Assembly (NCBI RefSeq): GCF_021412625.1 | Contig: NZ_JAKCFI010000004.1 | Coordinates: forward strand, 889,555 to 953,554 | Direction: 5' to 3' | From: Myxococcus stipitatus | Lineage (GTDB): Bacteria > Myxococcota > Myxococcia > Myxococcales > Myxococcaceae | Length of the DNA stretch: 64,000 bases | Shown: positions 24,303 through 32,874 of the stretch, in pieces | How the letters are laid out: each line of letters begins with the position of its first letter | Position numbering within the stretch: position 1 is the first letter of the stretch | The notes under the pieces: generated by a model | What the model saw: only the letters and a program-made list of their open reading frames with translations | What the model was told of the DNA's origin: nothing | The model's database searches: none | Made by a program: the position numbers and the translations under genes

Positions 24303-24998
24303 ATGCAGGTCGAGAATGCCGTCGCGCTGGTCACCGGTGCCAATCGTGGGTTGGGGCTCGCCTTCGCCAGGGCCTTGTTGGAGCGTGGGGCCCGCAAGGT
24401 CTATGCGGCGGCCCGGGAGCCCTCGAGCATCCAGCTTCCGGGCGTGGTCCCGGTCCGGTTGGACGTCACCCGGCCCGAGCAGTTGGAGGCGCTGGTCCGG
24501 GAGGCGGGGGACGTGTCGCTGCTCGTCAACAACGCGGGCATCCTGAAGGGGACGAGCCTGCTGGGCTCGGACGCGATGTCCGCGGCGCGCGCCGAATTGG
24601 AGACGAACTATCTGGGCCCCCTGGCGACGAGCAGTGCCTTCGCGCCCGTGCTGGCGCGCAACGGGGGTGGCGCCATCATCAACGTGCTCTCGGTGCTCAG
24701 TTGGGTGGCCTTCCCCGGTTCGTCCAGCTACAGCGCGTCGAAGGCCGCTGCCTGGGCGCTGACCAACGGGCTGCGCAAGGAGTTGCGCGCCCAGAAGACG
24801 CAGGTGGTGGCCCTGCATGTCGGCTACATGGACACCGACATGGCGGAGAAGGTCACCTCGCCGAAGTCGAGCCCCTCCGACGTCGCGCGCCTGACGCTGG
24901 ACGCGCTCGAGGCGGGCCAGGACGAGGTGCTCGCCGACGAAGTGAGCCGCAACGTCAAGCAGGGCCTGTCCGCGGGGGTCTATCTCCAGCGCGCCTGA
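24303..24998 (+). CDS. Short-chain dehydrogenase/reductase
   Basis: The predicted protein has 231 residues. The Rossmann motif TGANRGLG (11-18), LDVT, the NNAG motif (LLVNNAGILKG) and the catalytic YSASK (Tyr143, Lys147) are intact, with Ser upstream in NVLSVLSW. The lack of a basic residue after the second strand other than AAREPS makes the NAD/NADP preference uncertain. The protein is shorter than the usual 250 residues and lacks much of the substrate loop; it ends GVYLQRA. GGAG precedes ATG 24303. It lies behind the palindrome at 24225 and probably forms its own transcription unit. Confidence 0.9.
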   Translation: MQVENAVALVTGANRGLGLAFARALLERGARKVYAAAREPSSIQLPGVVPVRLDVTRPEQLEALVREAGDVSLLVNNAGILKGTSLLGSDAMSAARAELETNYLGPLATSSAFAPVLARNGGGAIINVLSVLSWVAFPGSSSYSASKAAAWALTNGLRKELRAQKTQVVALHVGYMDTDMAEKVTSPKSSPSDVARLTLDALEAGQDEVLADEVSRNVKQGLSAGVYLQRA

Positions 24999-25173
24999 GC
25001 GCGTCGTCGGGCCGGAGCGGCCGAGCGCCGGATGGCCGGAAACGTCGGGACTCCGTCCTTGCCCCGCTCCGGGCGCCCACCTATCCCTCCACACTTGGCG
25101 ACCACGGCTCGCGTGCATCCGCGAGGGAGGAGGGGCGCCAACATGCCGGGGCATCTTCCGGCACTGGAGGCAG

Positions 25174-27603
25174 ATGATGTTGGAGACCCTCTGGCAGGAC
25201 CTCCGTTACGGCGCGCGCATCCTCGTCCGCGGGCCGGGTTTCACGTTGGCCATCTTGCTGACGCTGGCGCTCGGCATTGGCGCGAACACCGCCATCTTCA
25301 GCGTCATCCACGGCGTGTTGCTGCGACCGCTTCCTTATGCGGATGGAGAGCGCCTGGTGCATCTCGAGCAGCCCGTGGCGCGGGCGGACCTCGAGAACGC
25401 GGGCTTCTCGCCGGTCGAGCTGGAGGACTACCGGCAACGCCTCACGCGTATCCAGGGGTTGGTGGAGTACCACTCCATGCCCTTCAACATCGTGGGCCAC
25501 GGGGAGCCGCAGCGGGTCCAGACGGCCGTGGTGTCCGCTGGCTTCTTCGACACGCTGGGCGTCCGCCCACTGCTCGGCCGGGCGTTCCTCCCCGACGAGG
25601 AGAAGCCCGGGGCGGCGCCGGTGTTGATCCTCAGCCATGCGTACTGGCGACGCGCGCTCGGCGCGGACCCCACCATCGTGGGGAAGACCTTCACCATGAA
25701 CGGGCGCACGCACACCGTCATCGGGGTGCTGCCTCCCGTCCCCCAGTACCCGGCGGAGAACGACGTGTACATGCCCGTCTCCGCCTGCCCGTTCCGTTCG
25801 GGGGAGCACTGGACCCATACCCGCGCCAGCCGCGGGCTCACCGTCCTGGGGCGGCTCGCTCCCGGCGTGTCGCTCGCGCAGGCTCGCGCCGAACTGGCGA
25901 TGGTGGCGGCGGGGCTCCATCTCGCCCACCCCGAGGACTACCCCGCCACCGAGGGGTTCTCCGCCACCGCGTCCAGCATGCGGGACAGGCTCGTGGCCCG
26001 CGCGCGACCCACCTTGCTGCTCCTGTTCGCTACGGCCGTCTTCCTGCTGCTCGTCGTCTGCGCCAACGTCGCCAACCTCACCCTGGCGCGTCTGGCTCGT
26101 CGCGAGCACGAGCTCGCGGTCCGCGCCGCGGTGGGCGCCGGACGGGGGCGGCTCGTCAGGCAGCTGCTGACGGAACACCTGCTGCTGTCGCTCCTGGGAG
26201 GGCTGCTGGGGCTCGTCGTGGCGGTCGCGGGGATGGAGCTGCTCGTTCAATTCGTGGCGCGCTACACGTCGCGCGCGGTGGAGGTGGACGTGGGCGCTCC
26301 CATGCTCGTCATCAACCTCGGCCTGTCGCTCGGGACGGGGCTGGTGCTGTCACTGTTGCCCGCGCTTCCCGCGCGCACGGTGTTCGGTTCGGGGAGCCTG
26401 CGGGGCGCGGGGGCCTCACGGGTGAGCCCGCGCCTGCGAGGCTTCTTCATCGTCGCGCAGGTGGCCCTCTCGTGCGTGCTGCTGGTGGGGGCGGGATTGA
26501 TGCTGCGCAGCATGGCGAGGCTCCATCGCGTGGACCCGGGGTTCGACCCGGAGAACGTGCTCACCGCGCGGGTGGACCTGGGGTGGGACCGGTATCGCGA
26601 GGAGGACAAGGTCCGCGCCTTCGCCGAGCAGCTGGTGCCACGATTGGAAGGGCTGCCCGGGGTGTCCGCGGTCGGGATCGCCAACGACCTGCCACTCGGC
26701 GGCGGCAGCCCCTGGACGAGCACGCTCCAGGTCGAGGGCCAGGACGTGCTCGCGGGCCAGGTGCGTCCGCAGGCGGACCTGCGCAGCGCGACCCCCGGCT
26801 ACTTCCGCGCGCTCGGAGTACCCCTGGTGACTGGACGCCTCTTCGAGCCCGGAGACGGTCCGGGGGCCGCTCAGGTCGTGGTGGTGAACCAGGCCTTCGC
26901 GCGCGCGTACTTCGCCGGAGAGGAGCCCCTGGGGCGGCGCATCTCGTTCGATGACGGGCGGAGCTGGGGGACGGTGGTGGGGGTTGTGGGGGACGTGCGA
27001 GAGCGCGGGCTCGGGGAGGAGCCGCCTCGCGAGGTGTATCTTCCCTTCGCGCTGCAGCCACTTCGCGACGTCCGACTGCTCGTGCGCACCCACGGGGTCC
27101 CGATGGCGCTCGCGCCGCGCCTGCGAGAGCTGGTGCACGAACTGGATTCCGCGCAGCCCGTCACGGACGTGCGACCCCTTTCGAGCCTGAGGAACGAGTC
27201 GCTCGCGGCGCCACGCCTGGTGACGCTGCTCCTTGGCTTCATCGCGGTGCTCGCGCTGGTGCTGACCTGCACGGGGCTGTCGGGCGTGGTGGCCTTCTCC
27301 GTGAGCCAGCGGGTGCGCGAACTCGGCATCCGCCTGGCGCTCGGCGCCGAGCCCGCCAGCGTGCTCGGCCTGGTCCTTCGCCAGGGCATGGCCCTGGTGC
27401 TCGCCGGACTCGTGCTGGGGACGGTCGGTGCGCTCGGCCTGTCGTCGCTGATGGAGGGGTTGCTGTTCGGCGTGGAGCCGGCGGACCCCGTGACGCTCGT
27501 GGGGGTGGTGCTGCTGCTCGGCGGCACCGGCGCCGTGGCGTGCCTGATACCCGCTGTGCGGGCCTCGCGGGTGGACCCGGCCATCGCGCTGCGGAGCACG
27601 TGA
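25174..27603 (+). CDS. ADOP-type ABC transporter permease (FtsX/MacB-like), orphan
   Basis: The predicted protein has 809 residues. The start MLETLWQDLRYGARILVRGPGFTLA and TLALGIGANTAIFSVIHGVLLRPLPY define the acidobacterial duplicated orphan permease group. There are two MacB-like periplasmic domains and two FtsX membrane cores. The first core is near residues 285-360 (LARREHELAVRAAVGAGRGR) and the second at 690-800 (SQRVRELGIRLALGAEPASV). No ATPase gene flanks it, as usual for this group. These proteins are thought to act as mechanotransmission-type exporters or envelope machines with a distant ATPase. The intact full length suggests it is functional. Confidence 0.9.
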   Translation: MMLETLWQDLRYGARILVRGPGFTLAILLTLALGIGANTAIFSVIHGVLLRPLPYADGERLVHLEQPVARADLENAGFSPVELEDYRQRLTRIQGLVEYHSMPFNIVGHGEPQRVQTAVVSAGFFDTLGVRPLLGRAFLPDEEKPGAAPVLILSHAYWRRALGADPTIVGKTFTMNGRTHTVIGVLPPVPQYPAENDVYMPVSACPFRSGEHWTHTRASRGLTVLGRLAPGVSLAQARAELAMVAAGLHLAHPEDYPATEGFSATASSMRDRLVARARPTLLLLFATAVFLLLVVCANVANLTLARLARREHELAVRAAVGAGRGRLVRQLLTEHLLLSLLGGLLGLVVAVAGMELLVQFVARYTSRAVEVDVGAPMLVINLGLSLGTGLVLSLLPALPARTVFGSGSLRGAGASRVSPRLRGFFIVAQVALSCVLLVGAGLMLRSMARLHRVDPGFDPENVLTARVDLGWDRYREEDKVRAFAEQLVPRLEGLPGVSAVGIANDLPLGGGSPWTSTLQVEGQDVLAGQVRPQADLRSATPGYFRALGVPLVTGRLFEPGDGPGAAQVVVVNQAFARAYFAGEEPLGRRISFDDGRSWGTVVGVVGDVRERGLGEEPPREVYLPFALQPLRDVRLLVRTHGVPMALAPRLRELVHELDSAQPVTDVRPLSSLRNESLAAPRLVTLLLGFIAVLALVLTCTGLSGVVAFSVSQRVRELGIRLALGAEPASVLGLVLRQGMALVLAGLVLGTVGALGLSSLMEGLLFGVEPADPVTLVGVVLLLGGTGAVACLIPAVRASRVDPAIALRST

Positions 27604-27682
27604 GCGCCGGCCTGGCGGGTCTCTCACGGAGGGGACCGTGGACCGGGCCGCAAGGGCTACGATGCGGCCACGAGGGGTATAC

Positions 27683-28714
27683 ATGACCATGGCGATGCGA
27701 CGGGTGGGGGTCCTCGGCTACGAGGGCGTGGAGGCCTTGGACCTCGTCGGACCCATGGAGGCGTTCGCGAAGGTCCAGACAGGCGGGCAGCGTCGCTATG
27801 ACGTGTTGATGCTGGGGCTGCGCCCGGGGGAATTCCGGTCCGAGTCGGGGCTCGTCTTCAAGCCGCACCTGCGGCTGGAGGACGCACAGGGGATGGACAC
27901 GCTCGTCATTCCCGGAGGGGCGGGCCTGCGGGAGCCGGGCGTGAACGCGCAGGTGGTTCGCTGGCTCCTCGCCCATGGCCAGACGGTTCGACGGGTCGTC
28001 TCCGTCTGCACGGGCATCTATGCGCTCGCGGCCTCGGGGCTCCTCGATGGTCGACGCGCGACCACGCACTGGCAGTTCGCGCGGGACGTCGCGGCGCGCT
28101 TTCCGAAGGTCCGCCTCGAACCGGATGCCTTGTTCATCAAGGACGGCTCGTTCTACACCTCCGCGGGCATCACCGCGGGCCTCGACCTGGCGCTCGCGCT
28201 CGTCGAAGAGGACCACGGGCCGCGCGCGGCCCTCACCGTGGCGCGCGACCTGGTGATGTACCTCAAGCGTCCCGGGGGGCAGGCCCAGTACTCCGAACCC
28301 CTGCGTTTCCAAGAGGAGAGCGGCGGGCGCTTCGGAGATTTGACCAGCTGGATGCTGATCAACCTCGCCAAGGACCTCTCCGTCGAGGCACTCGCTCGGC
28401 GTGCCTGCCTCAGCCCACGACACTTCGCCCGCCAGTTCCGCGCCGCCTTCGGGCGGACGCCTGCTGCCTACGTGGAGCAGCTCCGGTTGGAGGAGGCGCG
28501 TCGCAGGCTGGTGGAGGGCGATGGCGGCATCGAACAGGTGGCCCTCGCCGTGGGGTTCCAGAGCGCGGACGTCTTCCGCCGGGCCTTCGAGCGCCGCTTC
28601 GGCGTGGCACCAGGTGACTACCGTCGGGGCTTCGGCGCACGCGCGGAGCTCGCGCGGGGGACCCCGCCGGTGACGAGGCAGGGGAACCGAAGGGCCCTCC
28701 ACCGGGCCCCGTGA
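27683..28714 (+). CDS. GlxA-family regulator (DJ-1/PfpI plus AraC)
   Basis: The predicted protein has 343 residues. ATG 27683 has GAGGGG at 27672-27677. The N-terminal DJ-1/PfpI amidase-like domain (about 1-200; GVLGYEGVEALDLVGPMEAF, SVCTGIYALAASGLLDGRRA with Cys109 at the nucleophile-elbow position) is followed by an AraC DNA-binding domain (about 225-330; LARRACLSPRHFARQFRAAF and VALAVGFQSADVFRRAFERR). GlxA-type proteins are usually regulators in which the amidase-like part senses a ligand. No target is adjacent, apart from the downstream lipoprotein on the same strand. Confidence 0.92.
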   Translation: MTMAMRRVGVLGYEGVEALDLVGPMEAFAKVQTGGQRRYDVLMLGLRPGEFRSESGLVFKPHLRLEDAQGMDTLVIPGGAGLREPGVNAQVVRWLLAHGQTVRRVVSVCTGIYALAASGLLDGRRATTHWQFARDVAARFPKVRLEPDALFIKDGSFYTSAGITAGLDLALALVEEDHGPRAALTVARDLVMYLKRPGGQAQYSEPLRFQEESGGRFGDLTSWMLINLAKDLSVEALARRACLSPRHFARQFRAAFGRTPAAYVEQLRLEEARRRLVEGDGGIEQVALAVGFQSADVFRRAFERRFGVAPGDYRRGFGARAELARGTPPVTRQGNRRALHRAP

Positions 28715-28866
28715 CGGTCCGCGCGCTGAAGCTCCACTCCCAGTGCGGCGCCTCGGGAAATCGAAGGATGGGGGGATATGTCCCACGGGCCCCCGGCGTT
28801 CCTGGGATTGACGCGGCCAGGAGGTTCGAAGCCATCCTCCGGGACTCGCGGTTCCGGGAGGACGTG

Positions 28867-30300
28867 ATGCGACGGTTGGGGATGATGCTGGGGCTCCTGG
28901 GGTGCGTGGGCTGCGCCACCGCCACACGAGGAATCTCCACCCAGTACAACCCGGAGACGGGGCGGTACGAGACCCCGACGCACGAACTCGTCTACCAGGT
29001 GCCCGTCGAGGACGCGTTGATGACGGTCCGGTACATCCTGGAGAAGAGCCGCATCGACGTGATGGAGAAGGAGGGGGGCCTGGAGATGTACTCCTCCTTC
29101 ATTCCGGAGGTCGTCCCCCCCGAGCGCTACTACATCCTGGGAGAGCGGCTCGGGCCCCGGCAGGCCCTCGTCCGGGTCTTTCGCCTCAGGTACACGTCCG
29201 AGGGGGGCTACTCCGCGGATATCTCCGGTCGGCCCGGCCAGACGCTCGTGATGCCGGGCGTCCTGCCTGCGGCCTTCAACAACGTCCCCGGGCTGGAGGG
29301 CTACCGGCCGGCGCACGGCTACCGCGACTTGAGCATCGAGCAGAAGCTCCTGGAGCGGCTGGAGATGGCTCCCGCGCTGGAGCTGGTGGGGGGCAATCCG
29401 CCCTTGCCCATGCGCTCGGTGGTGATGGATGACCAGGGGGAGGAGGGTGGGGCCACCGCCGTCGTCCCCGCCCCCGCGTGTGGGGCACCCGTGGAGGGAG
29501 CCTCGTCCCTGTTCGTGGCCGGAGGCGTCGTGCTCGTGGCGGACCCGCTGGGCACGCAGGAGGTGCCGTCGGCGGCGCTGCGGATGTCGTGCGAGGCGAC
29601 GGCCCGGGGACTGCCGGTGACGCTGGCGGTGTCCATCCCCGCCTCCGAGCAGCCGCTCCTCGACCGTTACCTCGCCAGCGGTGGCGGTTCCGCGGCCGTC
29701 CAGGAGCTCCTCTCGGGGAGTGGCTTCTGGCGCCGGCTGTACCAGGACGGGCGCAGCAGCAGTGCCATGCTCTGGCTCGTCGAGCAGGTCCGCCGCCTGC
29801 GCGTCTCCGGAAAGGACGTGGCGGTGGTCGCCATCGACTCCGACAAGGCCCACGGCAACGAGCGCGAGGAGCAGATGTCCAAGCTGCTGCTGGCCGCCCA
29901 GGCGAAGCGCCCCGAGGCCTGGACGCTGGTGCTCACGGGCAGCGTCCACGCCCGCACCTCGGAGGTGAGCTGGGACGGGGACCTCGAGCCCATGGGCTCT
30001 CGCGTGGCCCGCGCCCTGTCGTCGGTGCGTGCCCTGGACGTGGGCTTCCAGCGCGGCACGCAGTACGCCTGCCGTTACGACGTCTGGGACGAGGACGTGG
30101 AGTGCAACGTCTTCGGCATCAGCCCGACGCTCGAGGCCCGGCAATCCTCCACGCGGGCCAATGGCCTGGAGCTCTTCACCTCCGAGCAGTCCCAGGGCTT
30201 CCAGGGCCGGCTCTACCTGGGCGCGCTGACAGCGTCGCTTCCTCCGCTCGCGCCGCCTCGCAAGGCCACCCCCGTCGACGAGGCGCCCGCCACGAAGTGA
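28867..30300 (+). CDS. Lipoprotein with a degenerate Tiki/ChaN/EreA-like domain
   Basis: The predicted protein has 477 residues. GGGAGG precedes ATG 28867, and the signal MRRLGMMLGLLGCVGC indicates a lipoprotein. Residues about 17-175 form an uncharacterised domain (TQYNPETGRYETPTHELVYQ, VEDALMTVRYIL). Residues about 215-430 follow the ChaN/Tiki/erythromycin-esterase pattern: VVLVADPLGTQEVPSAAL at the place of G-E-x-H-G-T-x-E-x-P, then VSIPASEQPLLDRYL, a tryptophan segment FWRRLYQDGRSSSAMLWL, NEREEQMSKLL and LVLTGSVHA at the place of G-N-x-H. The Glu and His of the first motif are missing, while the last His is kept. So the fold is probable, but catalysis or haem binding as in the relatives is doubtful. 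Cysteines 199, 444 and 454 may form disulphides. Confidence 0.65.
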   Translation: MRRLGMMLGLLGCVGCATATRGISTQYNPETGRYETPTHELVYQVPVEDALMTVRYILEKSRIDVMEKEGGLEMYSSFIPEVVPPERYYILGERLGPRQALVRVFRLRYTSEGGYSADISGRPGQTLVMPGVLPAAFNNVPGLEGYRPAHGYRDLSIEQKLLERLEMAPALELVGGNPPLPMRSVVMDDQGEEGGATAVVPAPACGAPVEGASSLFVAGGVVLVADPLGTQEVPSAALRMSCEATARGLPVTLAVSIPASEQPLLDRYLASGGGSAAVQELLSGSGFWRRLYQDGRSSSAMLWLVEQVRRLRVSGKDVAVVAIDSDKAHGNEREEQMSKLLLAAQAKRPEAWTLVLTGSVHARTSEVSWDGDLEPMGSRVARALSSVRALDVGFQRGTQYACRYDVWDEDVECNVFGISPTLEARQSSTRANGLELFTSEQSQGFQGRLYLGALTASLPPLAPPRKATPVDEAPATK

Positions 30301-30348
30301 CGCCTCCGCCGGAACGCGCCAGGCGCCACGGAGGTCGAGTCCGGGACC

Positions 30349-31275
30349 TCACGTCGCGCCCAGCGACTCCCGAATGCGCGCGATGTCGCGGGACGGAGGG
30401 GCGCCGAACATCCGGCTGTACTCGCGACTGAACTGGGACGGGCTCTCGTAACCCACGGAGTGTCCCGCCATCGCCGCATCCATGGTCTGCGCGAGCATCA
30501 GGCGCCGTGCCTCCTGCAGCCGCAGCTGCTTCTGGTATTGCAGCGGGCTCATCGACGTGACGGATTTGAAGTGGTGGTGAAGCGCGGACGGGCTCATGTG
30601 CACCGTGCGCGCGAGTTGTTCGATGCGCATGGGCGCGGCGTAGTGTTCCTTGATCCAGTGGATGGCGCGGGTGACGGAGTGCAGGCGGCTGTCCGCCATG
30701 GCGATCCTCCGCAGCCTCGAGGTGTTGTCACCGGACAGCAGGCGGTAGAGGATTTCGCGGATGACGAGCGGCGCCAGCACGGGGATGTCGCGTGGCGTGT
30801 CCAACAGCCGCACGAGCCGCGTCGTCGCATCCAGCAGGGGCGTGCCCACCGGGCCCAGCGCCAGTCCTCGGGCCAGCTCGCTGGCGGCGGGCGCTTCCAG
30901 CTCCGCCTCCATCATCATGTCTCCCAGCTGACCGGGCTCCAGGTCCAACCGGAGGCAGAGGTAGGGCTGGTCGGGGGACGCCTCGATGATCTGTCCCGTG
31001 ACGGGGAGGTCCACGGACGCGACGAGGCACTGGTCCGGCCCATAGACATAGAGCTCGTCCGCGAGCAGCACCTGCTTGCGGCCCTGCGCGACGATGCACA
31101 GCGCGGGGGCGTGCAGCGCGTGGAGCGGGGTGGAGGGCTCCGAAGCGCGGATGAGGACCAGCCGGGGGATGGCCGTCGGGTGGATGCCGTCCGTGGGCGT
31201 ATGGCGCTTCAGCAGGGTCGCCAGCGCGTCCAGGTCCGGACTCGCGAGGGTCGCTGGGGGGCGGGCGGTCGTCAT
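30349..31275 (-). CDS. AraC-family regulator with AraC_N sensor domain
   Basis: The predicted protein has 308 residues. The N-terminal AraC_N-type cupin (about 35-180; IPRLVLIRASEPSTPLHALH, ALCIVAQGRKQVLLADELYV) is followed by two HTHs at about 215-300 (IEQLARTVHMSPSALHHHFK, AAMAGHSVGYESPSQFSREYSRMFG). This subfamily typically controls an adjacent oxidoreductase; the SDR gene at 31432 is divergent with a 156-base shared promoter region. Ligands are often electrophiles or aldehydes in relatives such as YqhC, but this is not shown here. Confidence 0.9.
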   Translation of the reverse strand: MTTARPPATLASPDLDALATLLKRHTPTDGIHPTAIPRLVLIRASEPSTPLHALHAPALCIVAQGRKQVLLADELYVYGPDQCLVASVDLPVTGQIIEASPDQPYLCLRLDLEPGQLGDMMMEAELEAPAASELARGLALGPVGTPLLDATTRLVRLLDTPRDIPVLAPLVIREILYRLLSGDNTSRLRRIAMADSRLHSVTRAIHWIKEHYAAPMRIEQLARTVHMSPSALHHHFKSVTSMSPLQYQKQLRLQEARRLMLAQTMDAAMAGHSVGYESPSQFSREYSRMFGAPPSRDIARIRESLGAT

Positions 31276-31431
31276 GCCGTCTCAGTCTAATTCCGCCGGA
31301 CCGGGAGCGCTCGTGCAGGAATGGGCAAGGACCGGCGAGCATCCGGATACCGCCTCCGAGCCGGGTGTTGAGAGGGTGCGCATGTCCCCGGTGCCCCATG
31401 GGTACCGGGCCAATCACGCGAGGACATGCAC

Positions 31432-32172
31432 ATGGCGACGAACATCCAGGGCAAGGTGGTGGCCATCACCGGAGCAAGCAGCGGTATCGGCGAGGCGACG
31501 GCTCGTCTGCTCGCCCAGCAGGGCGCGAAGGTGGTGCTGGGCGCGCGCCGTGAGGAGCGACTGGTCGCGCTGGCCGCGGAGCTGAAGGCCGCGGGCGGCG
31601 ATGCGCGAGCGCGCGCGGTGGACGTGACGCGGCGGGAGGACGTGGAGCGCTTCGTGGACTTCACGCTGAAGGAGTTCGGTCGGCTGGACGTCCTCGTCAA
31701 CAACGCGGGCGTGATGCCGTTGTCGCTGCTGGAGCGGTTGAAGGTGGACGAGTGGGACCGGATGATCGACGTGAACATCCGTGGTGTGCTGCATGGCATC
31801 GCGGCGGCCCTGCCGGTGATGAAGCGGCAGAAGGCGGGGCAGTTCATCAACCTGTCCTCCATTGGCGGTCATGCGGTGAGCCCGACGGCGGCGGTCTACT
31901 GCGCCACGAAGTTCGCGGTGCTGGCCATCTCGGAGGGGCTGCGCCAGGAGGTCGGCGGGGACCTCCGCGTGACGGTCATCTCTCCGGGCGTCACGACGTC
32001 GGAGCTGGCGGAGAGCATCAGCGACGCGAACGCGCGCGACGTGATGCGCGAGTTCCGCAAGGTCGCCATCCCCGCGGAGGCCGTCGCGCGCTCCATCAGC
32101 TACGCCATCAGCCAGCCCGCGGACGTCGACGTCAGTGAAATCATCATCCGTCCCACCGCGAGCCCTTACTGA
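31432..32172 (+). CDS. Short-chain dehydrogenase/reductase
   Basis: The predicted protein has 246 residues. ATG 31432 was chosen over ATG 31426 because a GAGGAC ribosome binding site has better spacing to it. The classical SDR motifs are complete: TGASSGIG (13-20), ARREERL after strand 2 (Arg favours NADP), DVT, NNAGVMP, NLSSIGG and YCATK (Tyr156, Lys160), then SPGVTTSEL. It is full length and divergent from the AraC gene, its likely regulator. This is a common myxobacterial and proteobacterial pairing for detoxifying carbonyl compounds. Confidence 0.93.
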   Translation: MATNIQGKVVAITGASSGIGEATARLLAQQGAKVVLGARREERLVALAAELKAAGGDARARAVDVTRREDVERFVDFTLKEFGRLDVLVNNAGVMPLSLLERLKVDEWDRMIDVNIRGVLHGIAAALPVMKRQKAGQFINLSSIGGHAVSPTAAVYCATKFAVLAISEGLRQEVGGDLRVTVISPGVTTSELAESISDANARDVMREFRKVAIPAEAVARSISYAISQPADVDVSEIIIRPTASPY

Positions 32173-32184
32173 GCCACGCGCACG

Positions 32185-32206
32185 GGCCGCGGCGCTGGCC
32201 GCGGTC
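32185..32206. terminator. GC-rich hairpin between convergent genes
   Basis: GGCCGCGG (32185-32192) pairs with CCGCGGTC (32199-32206) with one wobble, 13 bases past the SDR stop and upstream of the convergent lipoprotein end at 32289. No U-run is present. Confidence 0.35.
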
Positions 32207-32288
32207 CAGCGGCTCGAGGAACACCTCCGGGCTGGCGGCGGCACGGGCCGCGCGGGGCTTCATGGGGCCTCCGCGCCGCGCGTCGTGA

Positions 32289-32696
32289 CTACAGGCAGGT
32301 CGCCGGGTCCTTGCAGGAGTACGTCAGATAGAACGTCGCGTGATAAGCCCCGCTCGGAGCGCGCTCACAGAGCCCTTCTTGCTCCACGGCGTTGCAATAT
32401 CCCGCGGGACATGCGGCCGTGGCCTTGGCCAGGGCCTGATCGCGCGCCGTCTCCATGGCGCGCTCGCATCGCAGCGAACTGGTGGCCGCGCCAGAGGCGG
32501 TGTAGCGGGTGGTGCCACAGAGACAGGTCGCGTCCGCGGAGCGCTGACATCCGTTGGCCTCGGCGCAGACCCTCGCCGCCCCGACTTCGAGGGGCTCGAG
32601 CGTGTCTTCGCTCGGGTCTCCCCCGTTGCATGCCGCCAGCACGGAAACAACCAACGCGAGTCCACGACGCCAGCGTCCATCGAAGTGTCTGGGCAT
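32289..32696 (-). CDS. Small Cys-rich lipoprotein
   Basis: The predicted protein has 135 residues. The start at 32696 (MPRHFDGRWRRGLALVVSVLAAC) gives a perfect lipobox LAAC; the longer open frame upstream has no such logic. The mature protein has about nine cysteines in short spacings (RVCAEANGCQRSADATCLCG, TAACPAGYCNAVEQEGLCER, SCKDPATCL), suggesting a disulphide-rich fold. No family is recognised. It is divergent from the C58-like protease gene, separated by 178 bases. A shared function, such as binding or protecting against the protease, is conceivable but only positional. Confidence 0.75.
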   Translation of the reverse strand: MPRHFDGRWRRGLALVVSVLAACNGGDPSEDTLEPLEVGAARVCAEANGCQRSADATCLCGTTRYTASGAATSSLRCERAMETARDQALAKATAACPAGYCNAVEQEGLCERAPSGAYHATFYLTYSCKDPATCL

Positions 32697-32874
32697 CCGC
32701 CGGACGCTACCGGCCTGGGGGGACCGTCTCCATCGTGGGAATCCGCAGCGCGCCGTCGCCCTGACCGGAAGCGGGGGAGGGGGAGTCGAGGGGGGCCGGG
32801 TTGGCGCCCGTGCGGGCCACCTCCTATGCTTCGAGCAGACTCTCGAGCTGTTCGTCGCCCCCTCCCGAGGACCC

